Below the pieces are notes generated by a model, which saw only the letters and a list, made by a program, of their open reading frames with translations, had not been told where the DNA came from and searched no databases. Shown one piece after another: positions 1 through 6,054 of a stretch of 10,635 bases of DNA. The DNA lies in NCBI GenBank assembly GCA_024644775.1, contig JAHEHB010000170.1, positions 1 through 10,635 on the forward strand, given 5' to 3'. A program made the position numbers and the translations under genes. The stretch comes from Deltaproteobacteria bacterium. GTDB lineage: Bacteria; Desulfobacterota; Desulfobacteria; Desulfobacterales; SURF-15. How positions within the stretch are numbered: the first letter of the stretch is position 1; each line of letters begins with the position of its first letter.

Positions 1-1
1 T

Positions 2-733
2 GAAGTTTCAGATCAATTACCGGTAATTTCAGGTATTTGTTGTGAAGGTATTAAAGAAGCAGTAGAACATGCTGAAATGGCAAAAGATGCGGGTGCATCG
101 GGGTTGTTGGTCATGCCGCCTCACACGTGGTTGAGATTCGGCATGCGTGAAGCACATGTTATCGATTATTTTTCAGCAATCGGTGAGGCGGTGAATATTA
201 ATCTTGTCGTTCATGTGTATCCGTCATGGACAAAAGCCAGATATTCATCGCAGTTGTTGGCGAATCTTGCTCGCCTGCCGTGGGTTACCACGTTTAAGGT
301 GGGGACCCGGGAAATGTCTAAATACGATCGAGACATTCTCGCCATTCGTGGCGCAGATGAGACATGTACCATCCTGACCTGTCATGATGAGTACTTACTC
401 GCCTCCATGGTTCAGGGAGTCGATGGTGCGCTCGTAGGCTTTGCATCGTTTATCCCGGAGATGATTACAGCACTCTACAAAGCGGTACAGGAAGGAGACC
501 TCAAAACGGCGCAAGGCATTCAGGCTCGGATTTTTCCCTTAAAAGATGTTGTTTACGGCCGCGGTGAACCTACGGGTGATGCCCATGCACGGATGAAAAC
601 CGCCATGATGCTTGCCGGTCGCGTAAAGGCAAACACGGTCCGACCCCCAACGAAACCACCGGTTGGTGAAGCCTATGACCATATTGTTGCTGCCGTTCGT
701 CAAGTCGGGCTATTGCATAAAGCCGCCGCTTAA
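2..733 (+). CDS. DapA-family (dihydrodipicolinate synthase / N-acetylneuraminate lyase) aldolase, 3' part
   Basis: The frame is open from base 2 with no stop, so the gene begins before the window and the ATG at 77 is internal. The 243 visible residues match the C-terminal four fifths of a class I aldolase of the DapA/NanA family, normally about 300 residues. Seen: the strand-helix segment EAVEHAEMAKDAGASGLLVMPP, then a Tyr (visible residue 73, in HVYPSW) and a Lys (residue 99, in TFKVGT). Their spacing fits the catalytic Tyr and the Schiff-base Lys of the family. The conserved GADGALVGFASF-like loop follows as VDGALVGFASF. Such enzymes make or break C-C bonds next to a 2-keto acid, or hydrate/dehydrate such compounds, in the cytoplasm; the substrate cannot be read from sequence. 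True lysine-biosynthetic DapA is unlikely because of the neighbouring TRAP transporter genes 31 bp downstream, which suggest a catabolic role. Confidence 0.85.
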   Translation, partial: EVSDQLPVISGICCEGIKEAVEHAEMAKDAGASGLLVMPPHTWLRFGMREAHVIDYFSAIGEAVNINLVVHVYPSWTKARYSSQLLANLARLPWVTTFKVGTREMSKYDRDILAIRGADETCTILTCHDEYLLASMVQGVDGALVGFASFIPEMITALYKAVQEGDLKTAQGIQARIFPLKDVVYGRGEPTGDAHARMKTAMMLAGRVKANTVRPPTKPPVGEAYDHIVAAVRQVGLLHKAAA

Positions 734-764
734 GGTTTATTATGACATAAATAGGAGGTGGAAT

Positions 765-1763
765 ATGAAAAAGGTATTCATGAAACTGGTAATTAGCGTA
801 TTCGTGCTCAGTCTTATCGTACCGTATCCTGCAGGGGCGACAGATGTTAAGATCGGTGCCATGCGATTGGGAACCTCTTGGTACGTATTTGGGGCAACCC
901 TAGCAAAACTTCTCCAGGATGCGCTTCCAACCGGCAGCAATGTTGAAGTCGTTGCAAGAGGTGGCGGAGTTGGAAATCCACTCGCAGTCGATAAAGGGAA
1001 AGTCAATATCGCGCTTGCAAACGTTGCCACGGTCGTCTGGGCGTGGAACGGTCATCCGGTTGTCTACAAGGGAAAGCAGTACCAGAATATACGTGCGCTA
1101 GTCGGAAACTTGAATTCTGTCTGGATCACGGCGATGTTACGGGAAGACTATATCAGTCGAACCGGCAATGATACCCTGGAAAAAGCCCTTCTTGCTGAAA
1201 AAAATGCGCCACGAATCGTGATGAAACCGGCAGGCAGTTCCGTACCGGTGGTTGCGGATATGATCATGGCAGCTATGGGGACGAGTCGCGAAAAAATCAA
1301 AGACCATGGTGGTAAGATCATTCAGGTGGGTGCAAAACAGATTCCAAGCTTGGTGCGAGATGGCCGGGCCGATCTTTATTTTGAAAGCGCCATGAAAGGA
1401 CATCCGGCGACAACCGAAACCGCCTTGACCGGGAACGTCCGGTTTATGGATCTACCCGATAAAACCTTGAATGAATTGGCTAAAGAAGGCCTCAATCCAC
1501 TTCCCATGCCAGCGTACTTCAAAGGCCAATCCGGTCCCACCAAGGCAGTGGATATGGGTACCCTGGTCATTGCACAAAAAGATATGCCGGAAGACCTGGC
1601 CTATTTGATCACAAAGACGCTTTGCGAAAATAAAGACGAAATGGCAAAGGCGCATAAGGCCTGGATGAACTTTGACCCGACGCTTGCCGGCAAACCGGAA
1701 AAGACCGGTATTCCGCTGCATCCCGGAGCGGAGCGTTACTATAAGGAAAAGGGCTGGTTATAA
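765..1763 (+). CDS. TAXI family TRAP transporter solute-binding protein
   Basis: This is a 332-residue secreted or lipid-free periplasmic binding protein of the TAXI group of TRAP transporters. An open frame exists from 663, but the start at 765 is preferred: AGGAGG lies 6 nt upstream (753-758), and the protein then begins with a classic signal peptide. That signal has MKKVFMK as a positive tip, a hydrophobic core to about residue 19, and probable cleavage after A25 (PAGA|TDV). The mature start, VKIGAMRLGTSWYVFGATLAKLL, then VEVVARGGGVGNPLAV and VNIALANVATV are typical of TAXI proteins. It should capture an organic acid in the periplasm and hand it to the permease encoded next. Ligand unknown; TAXI proteins are known for glutamate and other carboxylates, but most are unassigned. 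It lies between the DapA-like gene and the fused permease gene, so all three probably serve one substrate. Confidence 0.9.
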   Translation: MKKVFMKLVISVFVLSLIVPYPAGATDVKIGAMRLGTSWYVFGATLAKLLQDALPTGSNVEVVARGGGVGNPLAVDKGKVNIALANVATVVWAWNGHPVVYKGKQYQNIRALVGNLNSVWITAMLREDYISRTGNDTLEKALLAEKNAPRIVMKPAGSSVPVVADMIMAAMGTSREKIKDHGGKIIQVGAKQIPSLVRDGRADLYFESAMKGHPATTETALTGNVRFMDLPDKTLNELAKEGLNPLPMPAYFKGQSGPTKAVDMGTLVIAQKDMPEDLAYLITKTLCENKDEMAKAHKAWMNFDPTLAGKPEKTGIPLHPGAERYYKEKGWL

Positions 1764-1779
1764 TCGCTCAGTGGACACA

Positions 1780-1814
1780 GGGCCGGACGTTTCTTTCTGT
1801 CCGGCCCGTCTTTT
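1780..1814 (+). terminator. Strong hairpin with short T-run between binding protein and permease genes
   Basis: A perfect 9-bp GC-rich stem (GGGCCGGAC at 1780-1788 with GTCCGGCCC at 1799-1807) has a 10-nt loop and is followed by GTCTTTT (1808-1814). This is the form of an intrinsic terminator, although the T-run is short. It lies inside the transporter operon, only a few bases before the permease Shine-Dalgarno (AGGAG, 1815-1819). Partial termination, or protection of the upstream mRNA 3' end, would give more binding protein than permease. The structure is seen directly; its effect is inferred. Confidence 0.7.
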
Positions 1815-1826
1815 AGGAGACAGTTC

Positions 1827-3716
1827 GTGACCGCCCATCCACTTGTCACCACGATTCGAGCTATCCTTGGTGCGATTTGGTTAGCCGGACAGATTTACAT
1901 CATATTCTATCCACAGATCCCGATGATTCAGCGACCGCTCCATCTGATGCTTGCTCTGGGTTTGGTTGTCTTATGGAAGCCGTTGGCGATTCGATGGATC
2001 GGTCCCCGAATTTCCCGTTTCGTGGATTTACTTTTATTATCGGGTGTCGTCGCCAGCACGGGTTACTACCTTTTTGCCGCCAATCGGCTCACCGAACGGA
2101 TGGAGAGTATTGATGATATTTTCGTATCGGACATCGCGTTTGGCATCATAACGGTTATGGTAATTCTCGAATGTGTCCGCCGGGTTGTAGGTTGGTCTTT
2201 GCTGGGTGTGCTCATCGCCTTTTTATTTTATGGTTTTCAGGGAAGATGGTTTCCGGGTTGGCTAAAGTATCAGGGTTTTGGTTATGAGGAGATGATAGAG
2301 ATATTAACCATGACCGCAAACGGCGTGCTCGGCATCACAACGGAAACCTCCTTGCAGTTTGTGTTTTATTTTGTGGCATTCGGGGCAATATACGGTGTCA
2401 TCGGTGGCAGTAGATTGTTTATTGACGTGGGGCTATCCTTTGCCGGAAAGCATAAGGGAGGAGCGGCAAAATCAGCCGTGATCTCTTCCAGTATGATGGG
2501 AAGTATCAGTGGCAGCGCTGTGGCCAATGTTTCCGCTACGGGTGTGTTTACGATTCCGTTGATGCGTAAATCCGGACTCAGTGCAGAACGGGCAGCGGCC
2601 ACAGAAGCAGTCGCTTCCACGGGCGGACAGTTAATGCCGCCAATAATGGGAATCGCGGCGTTTGTGATGGCCGAGTTGCTTCAAGTCGACTACGGGCGAA
2701 TCGCCCTTGCTGGTGTAATTCCTGCGGTTGCTTTCTATATCGCCATATTCTTGGCCGTCGACATGCATGCGCGAAAAACCGACATCGGTAATCTGACACG
2801 TCAGGAAATCGGACAAATTCCCGCAATTCGCCCACGGTTGTATCTTCTAATTCCACCGATTGTCTTGGTGTTGGTTCTTTTATCCGGTTATTCTGCAACC
2901 TTTGCCGCTGTCATGGGAGGTGCGGCGTGCTTGGTTACCTCCTATATGAAACGAGAGAGTTGGCTAAAACCTAAAGGGTTTATTAAAATGATTGAAGACG
3001 CGACGCGGCAGGCCGCTCAGGTGGCGGTGCCCATAGCCGCTATCGGTATCATCATCGCCGTTGCCATTCAATCGAATTTAGCCTTAAAATTCTCCACCCG
3101 GCTTATTGACATTAGTGGCGGGTCACTGCTTGGCGCCATGTTTTTTATTATCATCGGTTGCATTATCATGGGAATGGGGTTGCCGACGGTGGCGGCCTAC
3201 ATCATCGGAGCGATTCTGTTTGTCCCAACACTCCTTAATCTCGGCATTCCAGAACTTTCTGCGCATTTTTTTGTGATGTACTACTGCGTACTTTCCATGA
3301 TAACACCACCGGTGGCTTTGGCGTCCTACACGGCGGCAGGATTGGCCAACGCCAACACAATGCAGGCAAGCCTTCTCGCGTTTCGCATCAGTCTGGTTTC
3401 TTTTTTTATTCCATTTGCATTTGCTTTTGACGAGGCGTTACTTGGCAACGGGTCGACGGTTTTGATTACCGTCGGATGTATTTCCCTCATGTTCGGTACC
3501 AGCGCCTGGGCGGTTGCATTCGTCGGCTATTTGAACGGCCCTTTAGGCGTTGTTGAACGCATTATATTCGGCGTAACTGCCCTGGCGGTTATTTTTTCTC
3601 CCACCGGATCGTTCATATGGTTTATCGGTGTGGTATGTATGGTTGTTCTTGCAGCCCGGATTTTCTTTTTCAAAAAGCGCCACCCCTTTCCGATACAGGA
3701 CACGGTTGCTAAATGA
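1827..3716 (+). CDS. TRAP transporter fused permease (DctQM-type), partner of TAXI protein
   Basis: This 629-residue integral membrane protein combines the small (DctQ-like, about residues 1-150) and large (DctM-like, about 150-620) TRAP subunits, the usual arrangement for TAXI systems. GTG at 1827 is chosen because AGGAG lies 7 nt upstream and the first hydrophobic segment follows directly. Family landmarks seen: GGSRLFIDVGLSFAGKHKGG, then SSSMMGSISGSAVANVSATG, GGQLMPP (residues 266-272), MGMGLPT (448-454) and a late MITPPVALASYTAAGLA segment. The two related Gly/Pro-rich stretches match the paired substrate and ion-binding hairpins known in TRAP permeases. It probably imports the ligand of the upstream binding protein using a sodium or proton gradient. 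Translation may be set independently by the hairpin and weak GTG start before it. The frame is intact throughout and the length is normal for the fused class. Confidence 0.92.
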   Translation: MTAHPLVTTIRAILGAIWLAGQIYIIFYPQIPMIQRPLHLMLALGLVVLWKPLAIRWIGPRISRFVDLLLLSGVVASTGYYLFAANRLTERMESIDDIFVSDIAFGIITVMVILECVRRVVGWSLLGVLIAFLFYGFQGRWFPGWLKYQGFGYEEMIEILTMTANGVLGITTETSLQFVFYFVAFGAIYGVIGGSRLFIDVGLSFAGKHKGGAAKSAVISSSMMGSISGSAVANVSATGVFTIPLMRKSGLSAERAAATEAVASTGGQLMPPIMGIAAFVMAELLQVDYGRIALAGVIPAVAFYIAIFLAVDMHARKTDIGNLTRQEIGQIPAIRPRLYLLIPPIVLVLVLLSGYSATFAAVMGGAACLVTSYMKRESWLKPKGFIKMIEDATRQAAQVAVPIAAIGIIIAVAIQSNLALKFSTRLIDISGGSLLGAMFFIIIGCIIMGMGLPTVAAYIIGAILFVPTLLNLGIPELSAHFFVMYYCVLSMITPPVALASYTAAGLANANTMQASLLAFRISLVSFFIPFAFAFDEALLGNGSTVLITVGCISLMFGTSAWAVAFVGYLNGPLGVVERIIFGVTALAVIFSPTGSFIWFIGVVCMVVLAARIFFFKKRHPFPIQDTVAK

Positions 3717-3743
3717 TTCTCCTCCGGCTATAGGCTGCCCACT

Positions 3744-3770
3744 ACCCACACCTGACACGGTGGGTGTTTT
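3744..3770 (+). terminator. Probable weak intrinsic terminator after the TRAP permease
   Basis: ACCCAC (3744-3749) can pair with GTGGGT (3760-3765) around a 10-nt loop, followed by GTTTT. The stem begins 27 nt after the permease stop codon. Six base pairs and four Ts make it a modest terminator; position is the best argument for it. Confidence 0.5.
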
Positions 3771-3840
3771 GGAGGTGATTGTAACGACTTGAAAACATTT
3801 AATAGCGACTTCCCCAAATGTGGATAAGTATCGAATAATG

Positions 3841-3903
3841 AACCGCAGAATCATGAAGTGTTTACTTCGACATTCGATATTCCTTATTCTCCATTCTGCG
3901 GTT
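3841..3903. repeat. Short palindromic element with 11-bp arms
   Basis: AACCGCAGAAT (3841-3851) is exactly repeated in inverse as ATTCTGCGGTT (3893-3903), with a 41-nt centre containing the AT-rich words TTCGACATTCGATATTCC. It looks like a dispersed intergenic repeat rather than a terminator, because the loop is long. No transposase is present. Copy number elsewhere cannot be seen from this window. Confidence 0.6.
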
Positions 3904-3954
3904 TTAAAAATTTTACCTGGCTACATACAAAGCCCAAGTTAGTGAAATTTAGCT

Positions 3955-3990
3955 TCCCTCCCCTGGCGGGAGGGATTGAGGGAGGGGGAG
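3955..3990. repeat. C/G-rich palindrome, intergenic repeat type
   Basis: TCCCTCCC (3955-3962) pairs with GGGAGGGA (3968-3975) around CTGGC, an 8-bp stem with a 5-nt loop. A second G-rich run, GAGGGAGGGGG, follows to 3989 and could pair with the same C-rich arm. Such CCCTCCC/GGGAGGG palindromes are common as scattered intergenic repeats in bacteria; that assignment is from memory of similar sequences, not from a search. Confidence 0.5.
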
Positions 3991-4006
3991 AAAAAATGCC
4001 ATGGGG

Positions 4007-4135
4007 CACTGGAATAATGAATGCTGGAATGAGATCTATTTTTATATAAATGACATTGATCAGAAATTAAAATCAGAACATCATCCGCTTTTCATACCCA
4101 ATATTCCATTTTTCCACCATTCCATTATTCCAGTG
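4007..4135. repeat. MITE-like inverted repeat element, about 129 bp
   Basis: CACTGGAATAATG (4007-4019) is exactly inverted at 4123-4135 (CATTATTCCAGTG). With a one-base gap the match continues inward (AATGcTGGAA against AATGgTGGAA), giving arms of about 24 bp. The centre is AT-rich and without coding sign. The shape suits a small non-autonomous element or a dispersed palindromic repeat. No target-site duplication was established. Confidence 0.6.
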
Positions 4136-4245
4136 GTTATTTAACGGCAAACACCATCCCTCTGAGGTGAAATCAAAGCCGGGCCTCTGGACCCGGATTC
4201 TTAATTTTATTTTGACGATGATGAACTTCCAGGAGGAACTATCTC

Positions 4246-5220
4246 ATGATTGTCGATTGCCAAAGCCATGTGTTTCCCAAAAAATATGCCGACCTACTCG
4301 TAAAAAACTCAAAAGGAATAAAAACGATAAAGAAAAACGATCATTATATCGTCTCATATGGTGACTTGCAGCAATTCAAGTTGAATCCGGCGTTCTACGA
4401 CCCAGGACACACGATACGAGAAATGGATGAGGCCGGCATCGATATGAGTGTGCTGGGTACCAATATACCCGGCCCCGAACTGCTCGAACCGGAACTGGGA
4501 ATAGAAGGCGCGAGAATATGTAATGACTATTTGGCAGAGGTTTGTGCACAATTTCCGGGTCGATTTGTGGGACTTGCCAACTTACCGATGCAGGATGTCA
4601 CAGAAGCATTGAAAGAATTTCAGCGGGCATTGGACAGCCTGAAATTGCGAGGGATGGTTCTTTACTCTCACATTGATGGAACCCCTGTTGATGCCGCTGC
4701 CTTCGAACCCATCTATCAGATGGCTGAAGATCGAAAGGTCCCTGTCGTTCTTCACCCCACCGTTCCTACCTGGGGGGATGTGGTCAAAGACTATTCGATG
4801 ATTCCCATGATCGGGATCATGGTTGATACATCGATTGCGGTCCTCCGTCTTATTCTGAGCGGGATGTTGGAGAAACATCCGAATCTACTGGTAGTTCACC
4901 CTCATTGTGGCGGGGTGTTGCCATATCTAATGCCACGAATTGTCGAACAGACAGAAGTAAAAGGACGGGGTAGAGAAAATATCGGGCATTCCCCTGAAGT
5001 CTATTACAGGAAAGTCTACCAGGATTTGGTGTCGCCATCCGTGCAGGCCATGCGGTATGCATACGAGTTTTCAGGTGCCGAAAAGCTGCTTTTCGGTAGT
5101 GATCGCCCTTGGATCAAGATTCAAACATTCCTTGATCTCGTAGATCGCTTGGATATTTCCGATACTGACAAGAAAAAAATACTGGGGGAAAATGCATGCA
5201 AACTATTCAAAATAAACTAG
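4246..5220 (+). CDS. Amidohydrolase-2 family protein (ACMSD / resorcylate decarboxylase-like)
   Basis: The 324-residue product belongs to the amidohydrolase-related TIM-barrel group that includes aminocarboxymuconate-semialdehyde decarboxylase and gamma-resorcylate decarboxylase. ATG at 4246 has AGGAGGA 8 nt upstream and places the metal motif at the very N-terminus, as in the family. Seen: VDCQSHVFP (residues 3-11), H170 in VVLHPT, H218 and H220 in VVHPHCGG, and D286 in LLFGSDRPW, matching the metal and catalytic residues at their usual spacing. The usual HxH of the first strand is QxH here (Q6, H8). Relatives with ExH are known, so activity is possible but the metal site may differ. A hydrolase or non-oxidative decarboxylase of a carboxylate is likely; the substrate is unknown. 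It is followed after 6 bp by a phosphoesterase gene and separated from the TRAP genes by repeats. Confidence 0.85.
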   Translation: MIVDCQSHVFPKKYADLLVKNSKGIKTIKKNDHYIVSYGDLQQFKLNPAFYDPGHTIREMDEAGIDMSVLGTNIPGPELLEPELGIEGARICNDYLAEVCAQFPGRFVGLANLPMQDVTEALKEFQRALDSLKLRGMVLYSHIDGTPVDAAAFEPIYQMAEDRKVPVVLHPTVPTWGDVVKDYSMIPMIGIMVDTSIAVLRLILSGMLEKHPNLLVVHPHCGGVLPYLMPRIVEQTEVKGRGRENIGHSPEVYYRKVYQDLVSPSVQAMRYAYEFSGAEKLLFGSDRPWIKIQTFLDLVDRLDISDTDKKKILGENACKLFKIN

Positions 5221-5226
5221 GCAATT

Positions 5227-5691
5227 ATGTCATCTAAAATCGGTATTATTGCTGATACGCATGGTCTCCTCCGTGACGAAGCGATTGAAAATTTAAAAAC
5301 ATGCGATTTTATCTTTCATGCCGGCGACATCGGATCACCGGCCATCTTAAAGGGACTAAGGTCTATTGCAACGACTTTTGCAATCCGCGGAAATATGGAT
5401 AAGGGGTCGTGGGCGAAGAAGCTTCCGGAAAAGGATGTTGTGAAGATTGAGAATAAGTTTTTTTATCTCATTCATAGCTTACATGATTTGGATTTGGACC
5501 CTTCTGCTGCGGGTTTTGATGCTGTGATCACAGGTCATTCACATGCGCCCCAAAGTTTTGAGAAAAAGGGTGTTCTATATTTCAATCCGGGAAGTGCTGG
5601 ACCCAAAAGGTTTCGACTCCCGGTTACGATGGGAAGAATCACCATACGAAGTGGATGTTTTGACAGCGAAATATTAAAGTTATTACCATAG
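5227..5691 (+). CDS. YfcE/MJ0936-type metallophosphoesterase
   Basis: This is a 154-residue cytoplasmic calcineurin-like phosphoesterase of the small YfcE/MJ0936 class, which hydrolyses phosphodiester bonds in vitro using two metal ions. All expected ligands are visible: D10 and H12 in ADTHG, D34 in HAGDIG, N56 in RGNMD, H83 in LIHSLHD, and H104/H106 in GHSHAP, followed by NPGSAGPKR. Length is usual for the class. The start is 6 bp after the amidohydrolase stop and lacks a clear Shine-Dalgarno, so translation is probably coupled to that gene. No terminator is evident between its stop and the promoter-like TTGACA at 5707, so some transcripts may run into the cobalamin leader. Its physiological substrate is not known, and nothing ties it directly to cobalamin synthesis. 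Confidence 0.88.
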   Translation: MSSKIGIIADTHGLLRDEAIENLKTCDFIFHAGDIGSPAILKGLRSIATTFAIRGNMDKGSWAKKLPEKDVVKIENKFFYLIHSLHDLDLDPSAAGFDAVITGHSHAPQSFEKKGVLYFNPGSAGPKRFRLPVTMGRITIRSGCFDSEILKLLP

Positions 5692-5706
5692 GTTGTCGGA
5701 CCGCTC

Positions 5707-5735
5707 TTGACAAGGTACAGAGAATATTTTACGCT
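5707..5735 (+). promoter_or_regulatory. Probable sigma70 promoter of the cobalamin operon
   Basis: A perfect -35 (TTGACA, 5707-5712) is followed after 17 bp by a weak -10 (TACGCT, 5730-5735). Transcription would begin near 5742, at the first base of the riboswitch aptamer. TATAAA at 5735-5740 is nearer consensus but lies 22 bp from the -35. The placement just before the aptamer is the main support. Confidence 0.5.
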
Positions 5736-5741
5736 ATAAAA

Positions 5742-5919
5742 CAGGTGCCGATCGGGCTTAATAGGGAATCCTGTGAAAATCAGGAGCGGTCCCGCCGCTG
5801 TGACCTCGTCTGTTTCGTTTGAGTAGAAACAGAGATCTTTTCGGCAGAAGATGCCACTGTACCGAATAATCGGTATGGGAAGGCGGCCGGAAAGGCGGGG
5901 AAGTCAGAAGACCTGCCTG
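5742..5919 (+). promoter_or_regulatory. Cobalamin riboswitch (AdoCbl-class aptamer)
   Basis: The leader carries the conserved blocks of the cobalamin aptamer in order: GGTGCC (5744), TTAATAGGGAATCCTGTGAAA (5759-5779), GAGCGGTCCCGCCGCTGTGA (5784-5803), GCCACTG (5853-5859), GGGAAGGCGG (5878-5887) and the B12 box AAGTCAGAAGACCTGCC (5901-5917). CAGG at 5742-5745 can close a basal stem with CCTG at 5916-5919. The aptamer binds a cobalamin coenzyme and lowers expression of the genes after it. Downstream, a hairpin GTTTTC/GAAAAC (5958-5980) with ACAG in its loop could kiss CTGT of the GCCACTGT loop. A terminator at 5990-6026 then forms the output, so control is probably by premature termination of the cbiACD-ET transcript. 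Confidence 0.95.
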
Positions 5920-5989
5920 AGTGTTTTGGTATCGCTGCGTGCGACAGAGGTTTTTTCGTTTTCCACAGGGTCAAGAAAACTGGGTGCAG

Positions 5990-6026
5990 CCCTTCGAGCG
6001 ACCAGGCTTGAAGGGTTTTTTATTTT
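5990..6026 (+). terminator. Riboswitch-controlled intrinsic terminator
   Basis: CCCTTCGAGC (5990-5999) pairs with GCTTGAAGGG (6006-6015), ten pairs with one G-U, around the loop GACCAG. Six Ts (6016-6021), then A and four more Ts, follow. It lies between the aptamer and the cbiA Shine-Dalgarno and is the likely off-state structure of the riboswitch. GGG at 5982-5984 could take the CCC of the stem in a competing fold, but an antiterminator is not clear. Confidence 0.85.
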
Positions 6027-6040
6027 GACATTGTCATCTT

Positions 6041-6054
6041 AGGAGGCTCCCATT
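6041..6054 (+). promoter_or_regulatory. Ribosome binding site that selects an ATT start for cbiA
   Basis: AGGAGG (6041-6046) stands 5 nt before ATT (6052-6054). An in-frame TAG at 6040-6042 overlaps the Shine-Dalgarno, so nothing upstream can be the start. The next in-frame GTG is at 6163, after the ATP-binding loop. ATT is therefore the best-supported initiator. Confidence 0.7.

Larger units (their letters stand above)
3717..4245 (+). other. 529-bp non-coding space rich in palindromic repeats
   Basis: I see no convincing gene here. The short open frames have no family resemblance, and the one at 3858-4049 runs through repeat sequence. The space holds a weak terminator after the permease (3744-3770), an 11-bp inverted repeat (3841-3903), a C/G-rich palindrome (3955-3990), an inverted repeat with long arms (4007-4135), and a small imperfect hairpin CCGGG/CCCGG (4179-4196). 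GAATAATGAA occurs twice, at 3833 and 4012. AGGAGGA (4231-4237) serves the amidohydrolase gene. Confidence 0.75.

Noticed and set aside
663..764. Longer N-terminus for the TAXI protein from ATG 663
   Set aside because: It would overlap the DapA-like gene by about 70 nt and bury the signal peptide; AGGAGG fits the ATG at 765.
3858..4049. Possible 63-codon gene
   Set aside because: It lies across two palindromic repeats, has no good ribosome binding site and resembles no protein I know.
4179..4208. CCGGG/CCCGG hairpin followed by a T-rich stretch as a terminator or attenuator
   Set aside because: Only five continuous pairs, a long loop and no true T-run; noted in the intergenic entry only.
6026..6036. 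TGACATTGTCA palindrome as an operator before cbiA
   Set aside because: Only 5-bp half sites, not matching a regulator site I can name, and placed after the riboswitch terminator, where chance is a fair explanation.
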